From Azoarcus indigens (GTDB taxonomy: Bacteria > Pseudomonadota > Gammaproteobacteria > Burkholderiales > Rhodocyclaceae), in assembly GCF_004361735.1 (NCBI RefSeq), contig NZ_SNVV01000005.1, positions 1 to 64,000 on the forward strand: a stretch of 64,000 nucleotides of DNA, given 5' to 3'. This document shows, piece by piece, positions 1-8,498 of this stretch. A program made the position numbers and the translations under genes. The notes under the pieces were generated by a model. It saw only the letters and a program-made list of their open reading frames with translations, was not told the DNA's origin and searched no databases. Positions within the stretch are counted from its first letter, which is position 1, and each line of letters begins with the position of its first letter.

Positions 1-104
1 GGGTGACGCCGGAGCGGGTGCTGCCGGTGGCCGAAGCGAAGGCGGCGCTGGCGCTGGCGGCCGATACCTTGTCGGCCTGCGGGGTGGGCGCGCGGAGGCA
101 GTGA
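1..104 (+). CDS. C-terminal end of an unidentified protein (partial)
   Basis: The frame with codons starting at position 3 is open from the window edge to a TGA at 102-104 and reads as an alanine-rich, probably helical tail ending in GVGARRQ. The codon use is the G/C-third-position style of the neighbouring genes, so I take it as the end of a rightward gene whose body lies outside the window. Only about 33 residues are visible, too few to name a family. Confidence 0.5.
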   Translation, partial: VTPERVLPVAEAKAALALAADTLSACGVGARRQ

Positions 105-138
105 GGCGGCGCGGCGGTCCTTTCGACAACACACTTGC

Positions 139-208
139 CGCCAATCGCCAACCGCCAACCGCCAACCGCCAACCGCCAACCGCCAACCGCCAACCGCCAA
201 CCGCCAGG
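139..208. repeat. 7-bp tandem repeat array (CGCCAAC, about 9-10 copies)
   Basis: CGCCAAC is repeated head to tail from 146 to 201 in eight exact copies. It is flanked by one-base or two-base variants (CGCCAAT at 139, CGCCAGG at 202). It lies between two genes that end toward each other, so it is a non-coding minisatellite. A unit of 7 bp is not a multiple of 3, so any protein read through it (repeats of NRQPPTA) is an artefact. Confidence 0.9.
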
Positions 209-374
209 CAAGGAGCGTGGGACTCGGCCTCGTTCGCCCCGGGGCTCTCCGGCTGCCCTCAGGCAAGGCGCCGTCGAAGCCCGCCCGCAGCAATGCCGCC
301 GGCAAACACGACCGCGGCCAGTGCGGCGAAGCTGCTACCCCGCTGGACTCCGCCGCCCACGCTGGGTGCTGTCT

Positions 375-1775
375 TCACACCTTCACCACCTGCGGCTGCC
401 AGGCCAGGGCGTAGGCGCTGATCAGGTGCTCGCGGGTGGCCTTGTAGCGGTCCCAGTCGAAGCCGGCGAGGAAGGCGCGGGCGGTTTCGGCGCCGCGGCG
501 GAACAGGTCCAGCTTGCCGGCGTCGTCCATCTCGAAGTTCAGCCAGTCGTGGTCGGCGGTGTCGATGTAGGCCACCAACTGCTTGAAGTCCGGGTTCTTG
601 CGGATGAACTCGTAATCCAGGCAGTGGCGGGCGGAGTTGAAGGTCTGGGTGATGAGCTTGGACAGCTTGCCGATCTCGTGGCTGCGGTCGTCCCACTGCA
701 GCTTGGCGCCGAAGGTGGGGCGGCTGGGCACCTTGTAGGTGTTGTGGAAGGCGTCGATGGGGAAGTTGGAGAGCACGCCGCCGTCGATGAAGCAGGCTTG
801 CGGCGGCGGGAAGGGCGGGGCGCGGTCGGGCCGCAGGTCGCCATCGTTGAGGCCGGCCTGTTCGCACCACTGCGCCAGGTGGGCCGGGTCGCGGATCTTC
901 AGCGGCCGGTGGAAGGGGCGGAAGAAGACCGGGATGGACATGGAGCAGCGGGCGTAGTCGGCCGGGTTCACCGCCTCCGGTTCGTCCCAGTACAGCCCGG
1001 CCATGCGCGGGAATTCCACCTTGGTCTCGGTGGCGATGTCGGCGGCGACGATGCAGAGGTAGTCCTTCTCCGCGTCCAGCGCGGGCAGCTGGGCCTTGCC
1101 GTCCAGCTGCGAGGCGCGCTGCGGGCTGTCCTCGCGCAGATGCCAGCCCGGCGGGGTGGCGGCCATGCGGGCGCGCAGCTGGGCGGTGCTGTGGATGCCG
1201 GCCCCGGCCAGCACCTGGGTGAGCCAGGCATGGAAGCGGTCGCCGCGGTTGAGGCCCATCATCTCGTCCAGGTTGTCCAGGATCTGCATGCCTTTCCAGA
1301 AGCCCTTGATGAGGCCGGGGCGCTTCAGCATGGTGTTGATGAAGTCGGGCGCGTCGTCGTCGCCGTCGTCCTTGCCGTCGATGAAGCTGGCCATCGGCAT
1401 GTTGGCGACGACTTCGATCAGGGCATCGCTCTTCGCCTGCGCCGGTTCGTCCAGCGCCGCCAGCGCCAGCGCGGTGATGGAGCCGGCGGAGGCGCCGCCC
1501 AGGCAGACGAAGCGCAGCCCGGCCTGCTCCAGTGCGTAGATGTAGCCCAGCAGGGCGACGCCGAGCACGCCGCCGCCTTCCATCACCAGGTCGACGTACT
1601 GGTGGCCGGCGCCGTCCAGCACATCGCTGTAGCGCCGCTGGTCCAGTCCTTCCGCCTTCAGGCGCTCGATCACCGGCGCCGCCACCGCATGAAAATCCGC
1701 TGCCTTCAGTCCCATTTCCCGCTCCCAGGGTGTCCATGTTCCGCGGAAGTCTAGTTCCACGTCATGGATAGGCAA
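375..1775 (-). CDS. Patatin-like phospholipase family protein
   Basis: This 466-residue protein has the hallmarks of patatin-family serine hydrolases, which cleave acyl esters of phospholipids with a Ser-Asp dyad. A glycine-rich oxyanion segment EGGGVLG is near residues 66-72. The nucleophile elbow GGASAGS places Ser96, and the partner Asp331 is in the IDGGV motif. The order and spacing fit the family, but the middle section (residues 110-280) is long, as in uncharacterised bacterial patatins. There is no signal peptide, so it is probably cytoplasmic. It stands alone: the upstream neighbour at 1880 is divergent. Substrate unknown. Confidence 0.85.
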   Translation of the reverse strand: MPIHDVELDFRGTWTPWEREMGLKAADFHAVAAPVIERLKAEGLDQRRYSDVLDGAGHQYVDLVMEGGGVLGVALLGYIYALEQAGLRFVCLGGASAGSITALALAALDEPAQAKSDALIEVVANMPMASFIDGKDDGDDDAPDFINTMLKRPGLIKGFWKGMQILDNLDEMMGLNRGDRFHAWLTQVLAGAGIHSTAQLRARMAATPPGWHLREDSPQRASQLDGKAQLPALDAEKDYLCIVAADIATETKVEFPRMAGLYWDEPEAVNPADYARCSMSIPVFFRPFHRPLKIRDPAHLAQWCEQAGLNDGDLRPDRAPPFPPPQACFIDGGVLSNFPIDAFHNTYKVPSRPTFGAKLQWDDRSHEIGKLSKLITQTFNSARHCLDYEFIRKNPDFKQLVAYIDTADHDWLNFEMDDAGKLDLFRRGAETARAFLAGFDWDRYKATREHLISAYALAWQPQVVKV

Positions 1776-1879
1776 GGCGGCGTTTCCCCGGCGCTGGCGG
1801 TCGGCGCGGAAACGCCGCTGCGGGATTCAACGCGGCTCGATTAGAATCGCCCCTCCCGCCCTGGCATCGCGCCCTCATC

Positions 1880-3058
1880 TTGCACTCCAGTCCCTATTTC
1901 GAGTTGATCGTGCCCATAGGCTTCGGCCTGCTCGGCATCGTCCTGCTCGCTTGCTGGGGCGTGCTCAGGCAGCAGCGTTTCCTGCCCTGGATGGCGGCCG
2001 GCTATGTGCTGCCGGCGTTGGGGCTGGCGCTGCAGAGCGCGATGAGCAACGCCGAGCTCGCGCGCTGGTCGCTGTTCGCCGGCCTGCTGCACATGAGCGG
2101 ATGCTGGTCGCTGGCGCGCGGCCTGACGATGCGGCGCGGACAGGGCCTGCGGCTGTGGCCCGGCCTGCTGATAGGCGCGGCCACGCTGCTGGCGTTGTTC
2201 CATTACGGCTGGGTCGACGACCGCATCGGCCAGCGCGCGCTGTGGCTCTCCGCCGGCGTGGCGGCGATGTTGATGCTGCCGCTGGGCAGCGTGATGCGGG
2301 GCGGCACCGGCGGCGATCCGCTGGAGCGGCTGCTGAGAATCTTCTACGTGGTGCTGCTTGCCTACAGCGTGTTGCGGGTGGGGCTGGTCGCCTGGGTGAT
2401 CCCCTTCGAGGAGATTCCGCGCCTCACCCGCTCCGGCTACTGGCAGGTGCTGCTGGCGGGCACGCTGGTGTTCGGCATCGGTTTCATGTGCATCCTGGTG
2501 GCCTGCGCGGTGCGCGACGTGATCCGGGTGCTGCGCAAGGAGCGCGACCACGACAGCCTCACCGGCCTGCTCAACCGCCGCGCCTTCACCGAGATTGCCA
2601 GCGCCCGGTTGCAGGACCGCCGGTTGGCGCCGTGGACGCTGCTGGCCTGCGATCTCGACCACTTCAAGCAGGTAAACGACGCCTGGGGCCATGCCGCCGG
2701 TGACCAGGTGCTGCAGACGGTCGCCCGGGTGCTGCTGGAGCAGGTGCGGGAGGACGACCTGGTTGCCCGCTTCGGCGGCGAAGAGTTCATCCTGCTGCTG
2801 GGCCGCGCCGGCCCGGAAGCGGCGGTGGAGGTGGCGCGGCGCATCCAGGCAGAACTCGCCCGGCACCACTTCGACGCCATCTCCGGCGGGGTGACCGCCA
2901 GCATGGGCCTGGCCCCGCTGGCCTCGGCGGCGGAACTGCAGCAGGCGCTGGTGGAGGCCGATGGCCAGCTGTACGAAGCCAAGCGCGCCGGCCGCAACTG
3001 CATACGCGTGTTGTCGCCGGCCACGGCGTCGCCGGCGGTGGAGATGCACGGCGCCTGA
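1880..3058 (+). CDS. Membrane-anchored GGDEF diguanylate cyclase
   Basis: It makes cyclic di-GMP from two GTP. The N-terminal 210 residues form about six or seven hydrophobic segments, a membrane sensor module. They are followed by a GGDEF domain from about residue 222, with the DxLTGLxNRR-type entry motif (HDSLTGLLNRR) and the active site GGEEF at 299-303. An intact product-inhibition I-site (R290-E-D-D293) sits exactly five residues before it, so the enzyme should be active and feedback-inhibited. There is no EAL domain. The start chosen is a TTG with a poor ribosome binding site; an internal GTG 30 bp downstream is an alternative. Confidence 0.88.
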   Translation: MHSSPYFELIVPIGFGLLGIVLLACWGVLRQQRFLPWMAAGYVLPALGLALQSAMSNAELARWSLFAGLLHMSGCWSLARGLTMRRGQGLRLWPGLLIGAATLLALFHYGWVDDRIGQRALWLSAGVAAMLMLPLGSVMRGGTGGDPLERLLRIFYVVLLAYSVLRVGLVAWVIPFEEIPRLTRSGYWQVLLAGTLVFGIGFMCILVACAVRDVIRVLRKERDHDSLTGLLNRRAFTEIASARLQDRRLAPWTLLACDLDHFKQVNDAWGHAAGDQVLQTVARVLLEQVREDDLVARFGGEEFILLLGRAGPEAAVEVARRIQAELARHHFDAISGGVTASMGLAPLASAAELQQALVEADGQLYEAKRAGRNCIRVLSPATASPAVEMHGA

Positions 3059-3109
3059 AGTCCGCCTGCCGCGCCTGCGCCGCCTTCCAGTGAGGAGATC
3101 CACTTCGGC

Positions 3110-3704
3110 ATGAAATGCCTGGTCGTCATCGCCCATCCGCTCAGCGACAGCCTGTGCCAGGCGCTCGCCCGCAGCGCCATCGAAGCGCTGAGCGCCGCCG
3201 GCCACGAAGTGGTGGTCGAGGATCTCTACGCCAGCGCCTTTCCGCCCGCACTGAGTGCCCAAGAGCGGCGCAGCTACTACGCCGCCGGCTTCGACGCCCG
3301 GGCGGTGCAGACCCAGGCGGAACGCCTGCTGGCGGCCGAGGCTGGTGCTGGTCTTTCCCACCTGGTGGTTCGGCTTCCCGGCCATGCTCAAGGGCTGGTT
3401 CGACCGGGTCTGGGCGCCGGGCATCGCCTACGACCACGCTCGCGATCTCGGCGCCATCCAGCCGCGCCTGCTCAAGCTGCGGCGCGCGCTGATGATCACC
3501 AGCCTGGGTTCGCCCTGGTGGGTGGACCGCCTGGTGCTGCGCCAGCCGGTGAGGCGGGTGCTGAAGACCGCGCTGCTGGGCACCTGCGCGCCGGCCTGCC
3601 GGCTGCAGGCGCTGTCGCTGTACAAGGCGGAGCGCCTGGACGACGCCAGGGTGGAGGGCTTCCGGCGGCGTATCCGGCGCACCCTCGCGGGCTGGCGGGG
3701 GTGA
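3110..3704 (+). pseudogene. Flavodoxin-fold NAD(P)H oxidoreductase, broken by a frameshift near 3340
   Basis: The first 75-80 residues, from ATG 3110 with a GAGGAG ribosome binding site, begin MKCLVVIAHPLSDS. This is typical of the KefF/NQO1-type flavodoxin-like quinone reductases. The rest of the protein (LVLVFPTWWFGFPAMLKGW onward, ending at TGA 3702-3704) continues in another frame. Joining the two at about 3338-3345 gives a full-length protein of about 198 residues with the family's WWFGFPA substrate/flavin loop. The original frame runs on into unrelated sequence. One extra or two missing bases explain it; a sequencing error cannot be excluded. Confidence 0.75.
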
Positions 3705-4241
3705 TCGCCGTGCCGGTTGCCCATGGGCGTGAAGTCGGGAAATTTCCCGGCATTTGAGATTCCTGCCGAGGATTTCCCCGCCCTGTGCCTGGTGCTGCTT
3801 TCCATCAGGCAGGGCCGTGACGGGCTCACCCCGCCTTCGGTGTCGTCGCCGTGCTTGCCGACAGCGCGGCCAAGCTCACCGTCAGCGGCCATACCCTGAG
3901 CGCCCCGACTGCTGGCAGTGGCTACGTCCTTTACGGCAACCAGTGGACCGGCTTCGCCGGCGGCTCGGTGGGTCTCAGCAACATCTCCTGTCAGCAAGAC
4001 GCCGTTCTCGCCCGCGGCGGGGGAAGGACGATGGCTGCACGGCGCGCAGGCGGGAGGTGCCGCTCGCTCTCCGTTGGGCCGGAGTTCCCTGCAGGGAGCG
4101 GCTTCCGGCGGAAGAGGACCGGCGCTGATGGCGTGGTTCCTCCCGGACGGGGGCTGCAGTAGATTGGAGGGCTGCCATGCGTGCAGCTGTTGTTCGGCAG
4201 GGCGGCAGGGCAGCCAAATACCAAGACCAAGGGGAGAACCG
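3705..4241. other. 537-bp gene-poor stretch before the autotransporter
   Basis: No convincing gene was found. There is a perfect 14-bp palindrome CGGGAAATTTCCCG at 3736-3749. An open stretch around 3825-3998 on the plus strand encodes a serine/glycine-rich, beta-looking segment (LTVSGHTLSAPTAG, followed by YGNQWTGFAGG). It has an in-frame stop just upstream and no ribosome binding site, and may be a remnant of a surface or pilin-like gene. The last 40 bp lead to a strong GGGGAG ribosome binding site at 4231-4236 for the next gene. Confidence 0.45.
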
Positions 4242-7076
4242 ATGCAACAAAAAACAATGACGAAAGAACTGTTCAGGCGCGGCACGCTGTGCGCCGCCCT
4301 GGGCGCCCTGTTCCACGCGCCGGCTGCCCTGGCGGTTGCATGCGATGTGACCGGGACGGTCATCACCTTCAGTTGCGACGCCACCTCGGTCAACGTCCAG
4401 GCCGAGTCCGCTTCCTCGTCGCTGACGCTGACGGACTTCAGCACCGCCAGCCTGTTCTTTGCGCCCCGCCCCGCCGGCTACGCGAGCCAGCCGTCCTTCG
4501 ACCAGGTGCTGAACATCCTCGGCAGTTCGGTCATCAACAATTCGGCCGGGGTGGCGATCAACGGCCAGAGCTTCGATCAGGCCAACCGCAACATCGTCGT
4601 CAACATCGGCGCCGATGCGCAGATTTCATCCATCGGCGGCGACGGGGCGGTGTGGATACGCAACGACGTGTCCGGCGACATCACCATCGACAATGAAGGG
4701 ACGGTGGATTACACCGGCAGCGGCGCCGCGATCAGTGCCACCACCAACGATGGCAACGTCACCCTGAGCAACGCCGGCGTGGTGACCGCAACCGGCGGCG
4801 CCCGCGGCGTCTATGCCGACGGCGGCTTCAATAGCAGCAGCGCACTGGTGAGCATCGTCAATACCGGTACCGTCACCGCGGATGCGGCCGGGCTTCGCGC
4901 GGTGAACTACAACGGGCTGGCCAGCATAGACAACAGCGCCTCCGTGTCCTCGACCGAGCGCCAGGCGCTGGTCGCATGGTCGAGCGATGGGCCGGTGAGC
5001 ATCACCAACTCAGGCTCGGTTTCCTCGACCGCCGACATCGCCGTGCAGGCGGCGTCCGAATACGGCGACATCACCGTCACCAACAGCGGCCTGATCAATG
5101 CGCCGGCGGATGCCGCCGCGGCGGCGCTGGCGGGGCGTTCCGCCATGGGCATCTCCGCGGTGGTGGACATGGTGCCGGCCGACTGCTCCGACTGTTACGG
5201 CAATGTCAGCGTGACCAACACCGCCAGCGGCGAGATCAATGCGCTGGGCGATTACGGCATCGAAGCGCAGACGCCGGACGGCAACATCGTGCTGAACAAT
5301 GCCGGTACGGTGCGCGGCGCTTCCGGCGTCTACCTGAACTCGCTGTCAGGCACGGTCAACGCGACCAACACTGGCAGCATCTACGCGCTGGACGGCGGCG
5401 GCAGCGCGCTCCATGTCGAGGGCGCGGACAGCGGTACGGTGAGCAACAGTGGCTTGCTCTATGGCGTGAACACCGCAGTCAGCGTGGCCAGTGGCGCCAC
5501 GATCACGGTGAACAACGCCGCCGCCGGCCGCGTAATCGGCGGCCTGAGCATGGCCAGCGGCAGTTTCAGCAACAGCGGCCTGCTCGCGCTCAAGACCGGC
5601 GTCGATGCAAGTGCCCTTTCCTCCACCGGCAACGTGACTCATGCCACCGTCGCCGGCGACTTCGTGCAGACCGCCAGCGGCACGCTGATGATCGCGGCGC
5701 AGAGCGCGAATGCCTCCACCGGTTACAGCACGCTGAGCGTCGGCGGCAGCGCCAGCATCGCCGGCACCCTGTACGTGGACGTGAAGGCGCTGAATTCGCT
5801 GGCGGCCGGCGAGACCCTCACCAGCGTGGTCAGCGCCGGTAGTCTCAGCGGCAACTTCGACAGCGTGGTGGACAACAGCGCGATGTTCAATTTCCTCAGC
5901 GTTGCCACCACCGGCAGTGGTGGCCATATCGACCTCGCGGTGGTGAATACCCTTACCGCGGAGCAGGCGGTTACCGGCCTGGGTGCGACGCCGGCTATCG
6001 GCGCTGCGAGAGTCCTCGACCAGATCATCCAGAACAGCGGCAGCCACCCCGGCATGAGCGGCGTCATCCAGGCGCTGGGCAGCCTGGAGACGGCGGTCGA
6101 GGTAGGCGCGGCGGTGTCCCAGACCGTGCCGTTGATGACGGGTGGCACGATGCAGGCGACGCAGGGTGCGCTGGGCGGCATCAACCGCATCGTCCAGGCG
6201 CGCATCGACAGCAATCGCGGCTTGTCCTCCGGCGACGGCTTCGTCAGCGACGGCAACATCTGGGCCAAGACCTTCGCCTCCTGGGCGGACCAGGGCGAGC
6301 GTGACCGCGTCGAAGGCTACAAGGCCACCACCTACGGCTTCGTCTTCGGTGCCGATGGCGTCGTCTCGCCCACGCTGCGCCTGGGAGCCGCCTTCGCCTA
6401 CGGACGCAGCGATATCGACGGCAAGTCCTCCACTGCGCCGCAGAGCGCGGATGTCGATATCTACCAACTGATCGGCTACGGCAGCCTCAGCCTGGACGAG
6501 CGCACCGAACTCAACTTCCAGGCCGGCATCGGCCGCAACAGCAACGACGGCCGCCGCCGCATCGGCTTCATGGGCGTTACTGCCGACGCTGACTACGACA
6601 GCGACACCGCGATGCTGGGCGTGGGCATTGGCCGGGTCTACGCGCTGGATGCCAAGAGCAGCCTCACGCCCTCGGTCCGGCTGGACTACACCTGGGTGAA
6701 GGACCATTCCTACCGCGAGAGCGGTGCGGGGGCGCTGAGCCTGGATGTGGATAGCCGCAGCACCGAAGCGCTGGTCATCTCGGCCGAGGGCAAGCTGGCC
6801 CACCAGCTGAACGAGCGCACCGCGCTGACTGCCAGCCTGGGGGCCGGTTATGACACCATCAACAAGCGGGCAAGCATCGTTTCCGCCTTTGCTGGTGCGC
6901 CCGGCGCGGCCTTCGTCACCCGCGGCGCCCGGCAGGATCCCTGGCTGCTCCGGGGCGGCGCGGGGGCGACGTACAAGACCGCTTCCGGCGTCGAGCTCAC
7001 CGCGCGCTACGACGCCGAGTACCGCGATGACTTCCTTAACCAGACCGCGTCGGTGAAGGCTAACTGGCCGTTCTGA
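4242..7076 (+). CDS. Autotransporter (type Va) with a repetitive beta-helix passenger
   Basis: The 944-residue protein starts at an ATG behind GGGGAG. Residues 1-32 are a signal peptide (basic start, hydrophobic core, cleavage near APAALA). Residues 33 to about 640 are low-complexity Asn/Ser/Thr/Gly repeats with recurring V-x-N-T/S-G-x-V/I units, the pattern of parallel beta-helix passengers. From about residue 680 the sequence is a C-terminal autotransporter barrel (IWAKTFASWADQ, alternating hydrophobic strands, final WPF with terminal Phe). The passenger should be exported through the outer membrane as an adhesin-like surface protein. No protease motif was seen. Earlier in-frame starts lack a signal peptide. 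Confidence 0.92.
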   Translation: MQQKTMTKELFRRGTLCAALGALFHAPAALAVACDVTGTVITFSCDATSVNVQAESASSSLTLTDFSTASLFFAPRPAGYASQPSFDQVLNILGSSVINNSAGVAINGQSFDQANRNIVVNIGADAQISSIGGDGAVWIRNDVSGDITIDNEGTVDYTGSGAAISATTNDGNVTLSNAGVVTATGGARGVYADGGFNSSSALVSIVNTGTVTADAAGLRAVNYNGLASIDNSASVSSTERQALVAWSSDGPVSITNSGSVSSTADIAVQAASEYGDITVTNSGLINAPADAAAAALAGRSAMGISAVVDMVPADCSDCYGNVSVTNTASGEINALGDYGIEAQTPDGNIVLNNAGTVRGASGVYLNSLSGTVNATNTGSIYALDGGGSALHVEGADSGTVSNSGLLYGVNTAVSVASGATITVNNAAAGRVIGGLSMASGSFSNSGLLALKTGVDASALSSTGNVTHATVAGDFVQTASGTLMIAAQSANASTGYSTLSVGGSASIAGTLYVDVKALNSLAAGETLTSVVSAGSLSGNFDSVVDNSAMFNFLSVATTGSGGHIDLAVVNTLTAEQAVTGLGATPAIGAARVLDQIIQNSGSHPGMSGVIQALGSLETAVEVGAAVSQTVPLMTGGTMQATQGALGGINRIVQARIDSNRGLSSGDGFVSDGNIWAKTFASWADQGERDRVEGYKATTYGFVFGADGVVSPTLRLGAAFAYGRSDIDGKSSTAPQSADVDIYQLIGYGSLSLDERTELNFQAGIGRNSNDGRRRIGFMGVTADADYDSDTAMLGVGIGRVYALDAKSSLTPSVRLDYTWVKDHSYRESGAGALSLDVDSRSTEALVISAEGKLAHQLNERTALTASLGAGYDTINKRASIVSAFAGAPGAAFVTRGARQDPWLLRGGAGATYKTASGVELTARYDAEYRDDFLNQTASVKANWPF

Positions 7077-7359
7077 ACCGCACCGCGATTGCGGATTCGC
7101 AGGGAGGCGGACTGCACAGGATGCGCAACATTGGCTTTGACTACGACGAGCTGGTGTTGCGCCTCATCAAGGCGCCGGCGAGAAAGCGGAACCTGCCGGC
7201 TTTGTGTGCCAGCCTGTTTCGCTTGCGGCGGCGGTGCTCATATGGCGCGGCTTGTTCCTCTGGGCGAAAGTGATTCACATCCCCGACTGAATCTCAGCCC
7301 TACCGGCCCCGCTCCTGTTTCCTTCCTGCCTTGCATTTCTCTGCCTGCTGCCGGCCGCA

Positions 7360-7608
7360 TTGCTTGCGGATGAACGGGTGGCAGGGGGCGCGACTGTCGC
7401 CCTGGCGGTACTGTTGGCGCCCTTGGTGCTGCTTGCGGCGCATGCGCTGGAGGTAGGGAACCAGGGCGACTCTCTGCTGGGCAACATGGCTTTCCAGTAC
7501 TTCTGGATCGTTCTGTTCTTCTGCGCCGTCCCGGTGGTTCTTGTTCTGTTAATCCGCGTAGTCACTGATAAGCGCAAGCGGCGGGCCGATGGTGCCGGCC
7601 CCGTCTGA
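7360..7608 (+). CDS. Hypothetical small membrane protein
   Basis: An 82-residue frame from a TTG contains two clear hydrophobic segments (about residues 11-30 and 46-66) followed by a basic cytoplasmic-looking tail TDKRKRR, a plausible two-helix inner membrane protein. The same frame is open back to 7291 and is hydrophobic there too, so a longer form starting at a non-standard codon is possible. No good ribosome binding site was found and no family is recognised. It converges on the gene at 7609 with no space between the stop codons, which supports neither side. Confidence 0.35.
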   Translation: MLADERVAGGATVALAVLLAPLVLLAAHALEVGNQGDSLLGNMAFQYFWIVLFFCAVPVVLVLLIRVVTDKRKRRADGAGPV

Positions 7609-8244
7609 CTAGGGGGCGTCGGCCGCTGCTCCCGCGCGGCGGAAGGCCACCGGCCCGGGGACTTCGGCTCGTTTGTCCGCGGCGTCGGCGTCCCACACCA
7701 GCGGCAGGCTGCCGAAGTGCAGCTGCTCCTTGCCGGATTCGCCGCCGAGCCAGGCGCGCTCATGCAGGACGGTGCCGGCGGCGGCGAAGCGGAAGGCGGT
7801 GCAGCGCCGGCCGCTGACCTCGCGGGCGATGCCTGTCTGCCAGTCGCCCAGGCCGCAGCCGATGCTGTCCGGTCTGGCGTTGTACTGGGCGGCGACCCCG
7901 GCGTCGATCAGCGTCAGGCTGATCGCGGCGATGCGGTGTTCCAGGGCGTAGCGGCCATCGCCTTCTGCGCGCACTTCCAGCACAACGCCCTGGTAGCGTG
8001 CTTCGGCATTCGGCCGGGTGCAGGCGGGGTCGGCGTACAGGGTGGCGCGTGCCTGCACGCTGGCCGGGCTCAGCGCGACGCGGGTCAGGAGGCCGTGGCG
8101 GCCATCGCGGCCAACCGGGTGGCAGTCGCTGATCCACTCGCCGGCGATCGGTGTTTCGGTGGCGGTGGCCCTTATCGGCAGGCAGGCCACGGTGAGCAGG
8201 CATAGGGACAGCAGGTGGCGGACGGGCAGGGCGGTGACGTGCAT
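7609..8244 (-). CDS. Hypothetical exported protein
   Basis: The 211-residue product begins with a signal peptide (about residues 1-28, cleavage near ATATE). The mature part opens with IAGEWISDCHPV and contains four cysteines, including ADPACTRP and SIGCGLGDW. The GEW-SxC opening and the following 'response to an added acid/base-like solute' layout recall the lipocalin-like small periplasmic proteins, but I do not recognise a specific family. It is probably periplasmic, with disulfides. It is transcribed alone and is divergent from nhaA at 8499 across 254 bp. Confidence 0.6.
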   Translation of the reverse strand: MHVTALPVRHLLSLCLLTVACLPIRATATETPIAGEWISDCHPVGRDGRHGLLTRVALSPASVQARATLYADPACTRPNAEARYQGVVLEVRAEGDGRYALEHRIAAISLTLIDAGVAAQYNARPDSIGCGLGDWQTGIAREVSGRRCTAFRFAAAGTVLHERAWLGGESGKEQLHFGSLPLVWDADAADKRAEVPGPVAFRRAGAAADAP

Positions 8245-8498
8245 GGGCGGACCTCCAGGGGAGGATGAAGGGTTGATGACGGAGGCGAGCCGGCATCATA
8301 GCCAGCCGCTGTACGCTTGCGGCTCCTGCCGCGGCAGGCCCAGGGGCGGGATGGTCGGACCGCGGATTGGGCGGTGTCTGGCTTGTCCGGCCACCGCTGG
8401 CGCGGCTAAAATCGGGCCCGGGTGTCAGCCGCATGTCGCGGTGGGACAGGTTAAAGATGATGCGCGGTCGGGCCGCCGCGCGGAGTGAATCAAAAACC

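Noticed and set aside
139-208. CRISPR array
   Set aside because: Repeats are 7 bp with no spacers. The same applies to the 8-bp units at 40664-40695.
135-1754. Long rightward open frame (539 codons) across the patatin gene
   Set aside because: It is the antisense of a gene with clear catalytic motifs. Its sequence is the Val/Gly/Ala/Gln-rich pattern produced by reading GC-rich codons backwards, and it begins in the tandem repeats.
1841-3424. Long leftward open frame across the GGDEF gene
   Set aside because: Antisense shadow rich in His/Gln/Arg. The plus strand has an intact GGEEF domain.
7121-7273. 50-codon frame starting MRNIGFDYDELVLRL after the autotransporter
   Set aside because: Starts plausibly but turns into Arg/Cys-rich sequence. 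No good ribosome binding site and no recognised family.
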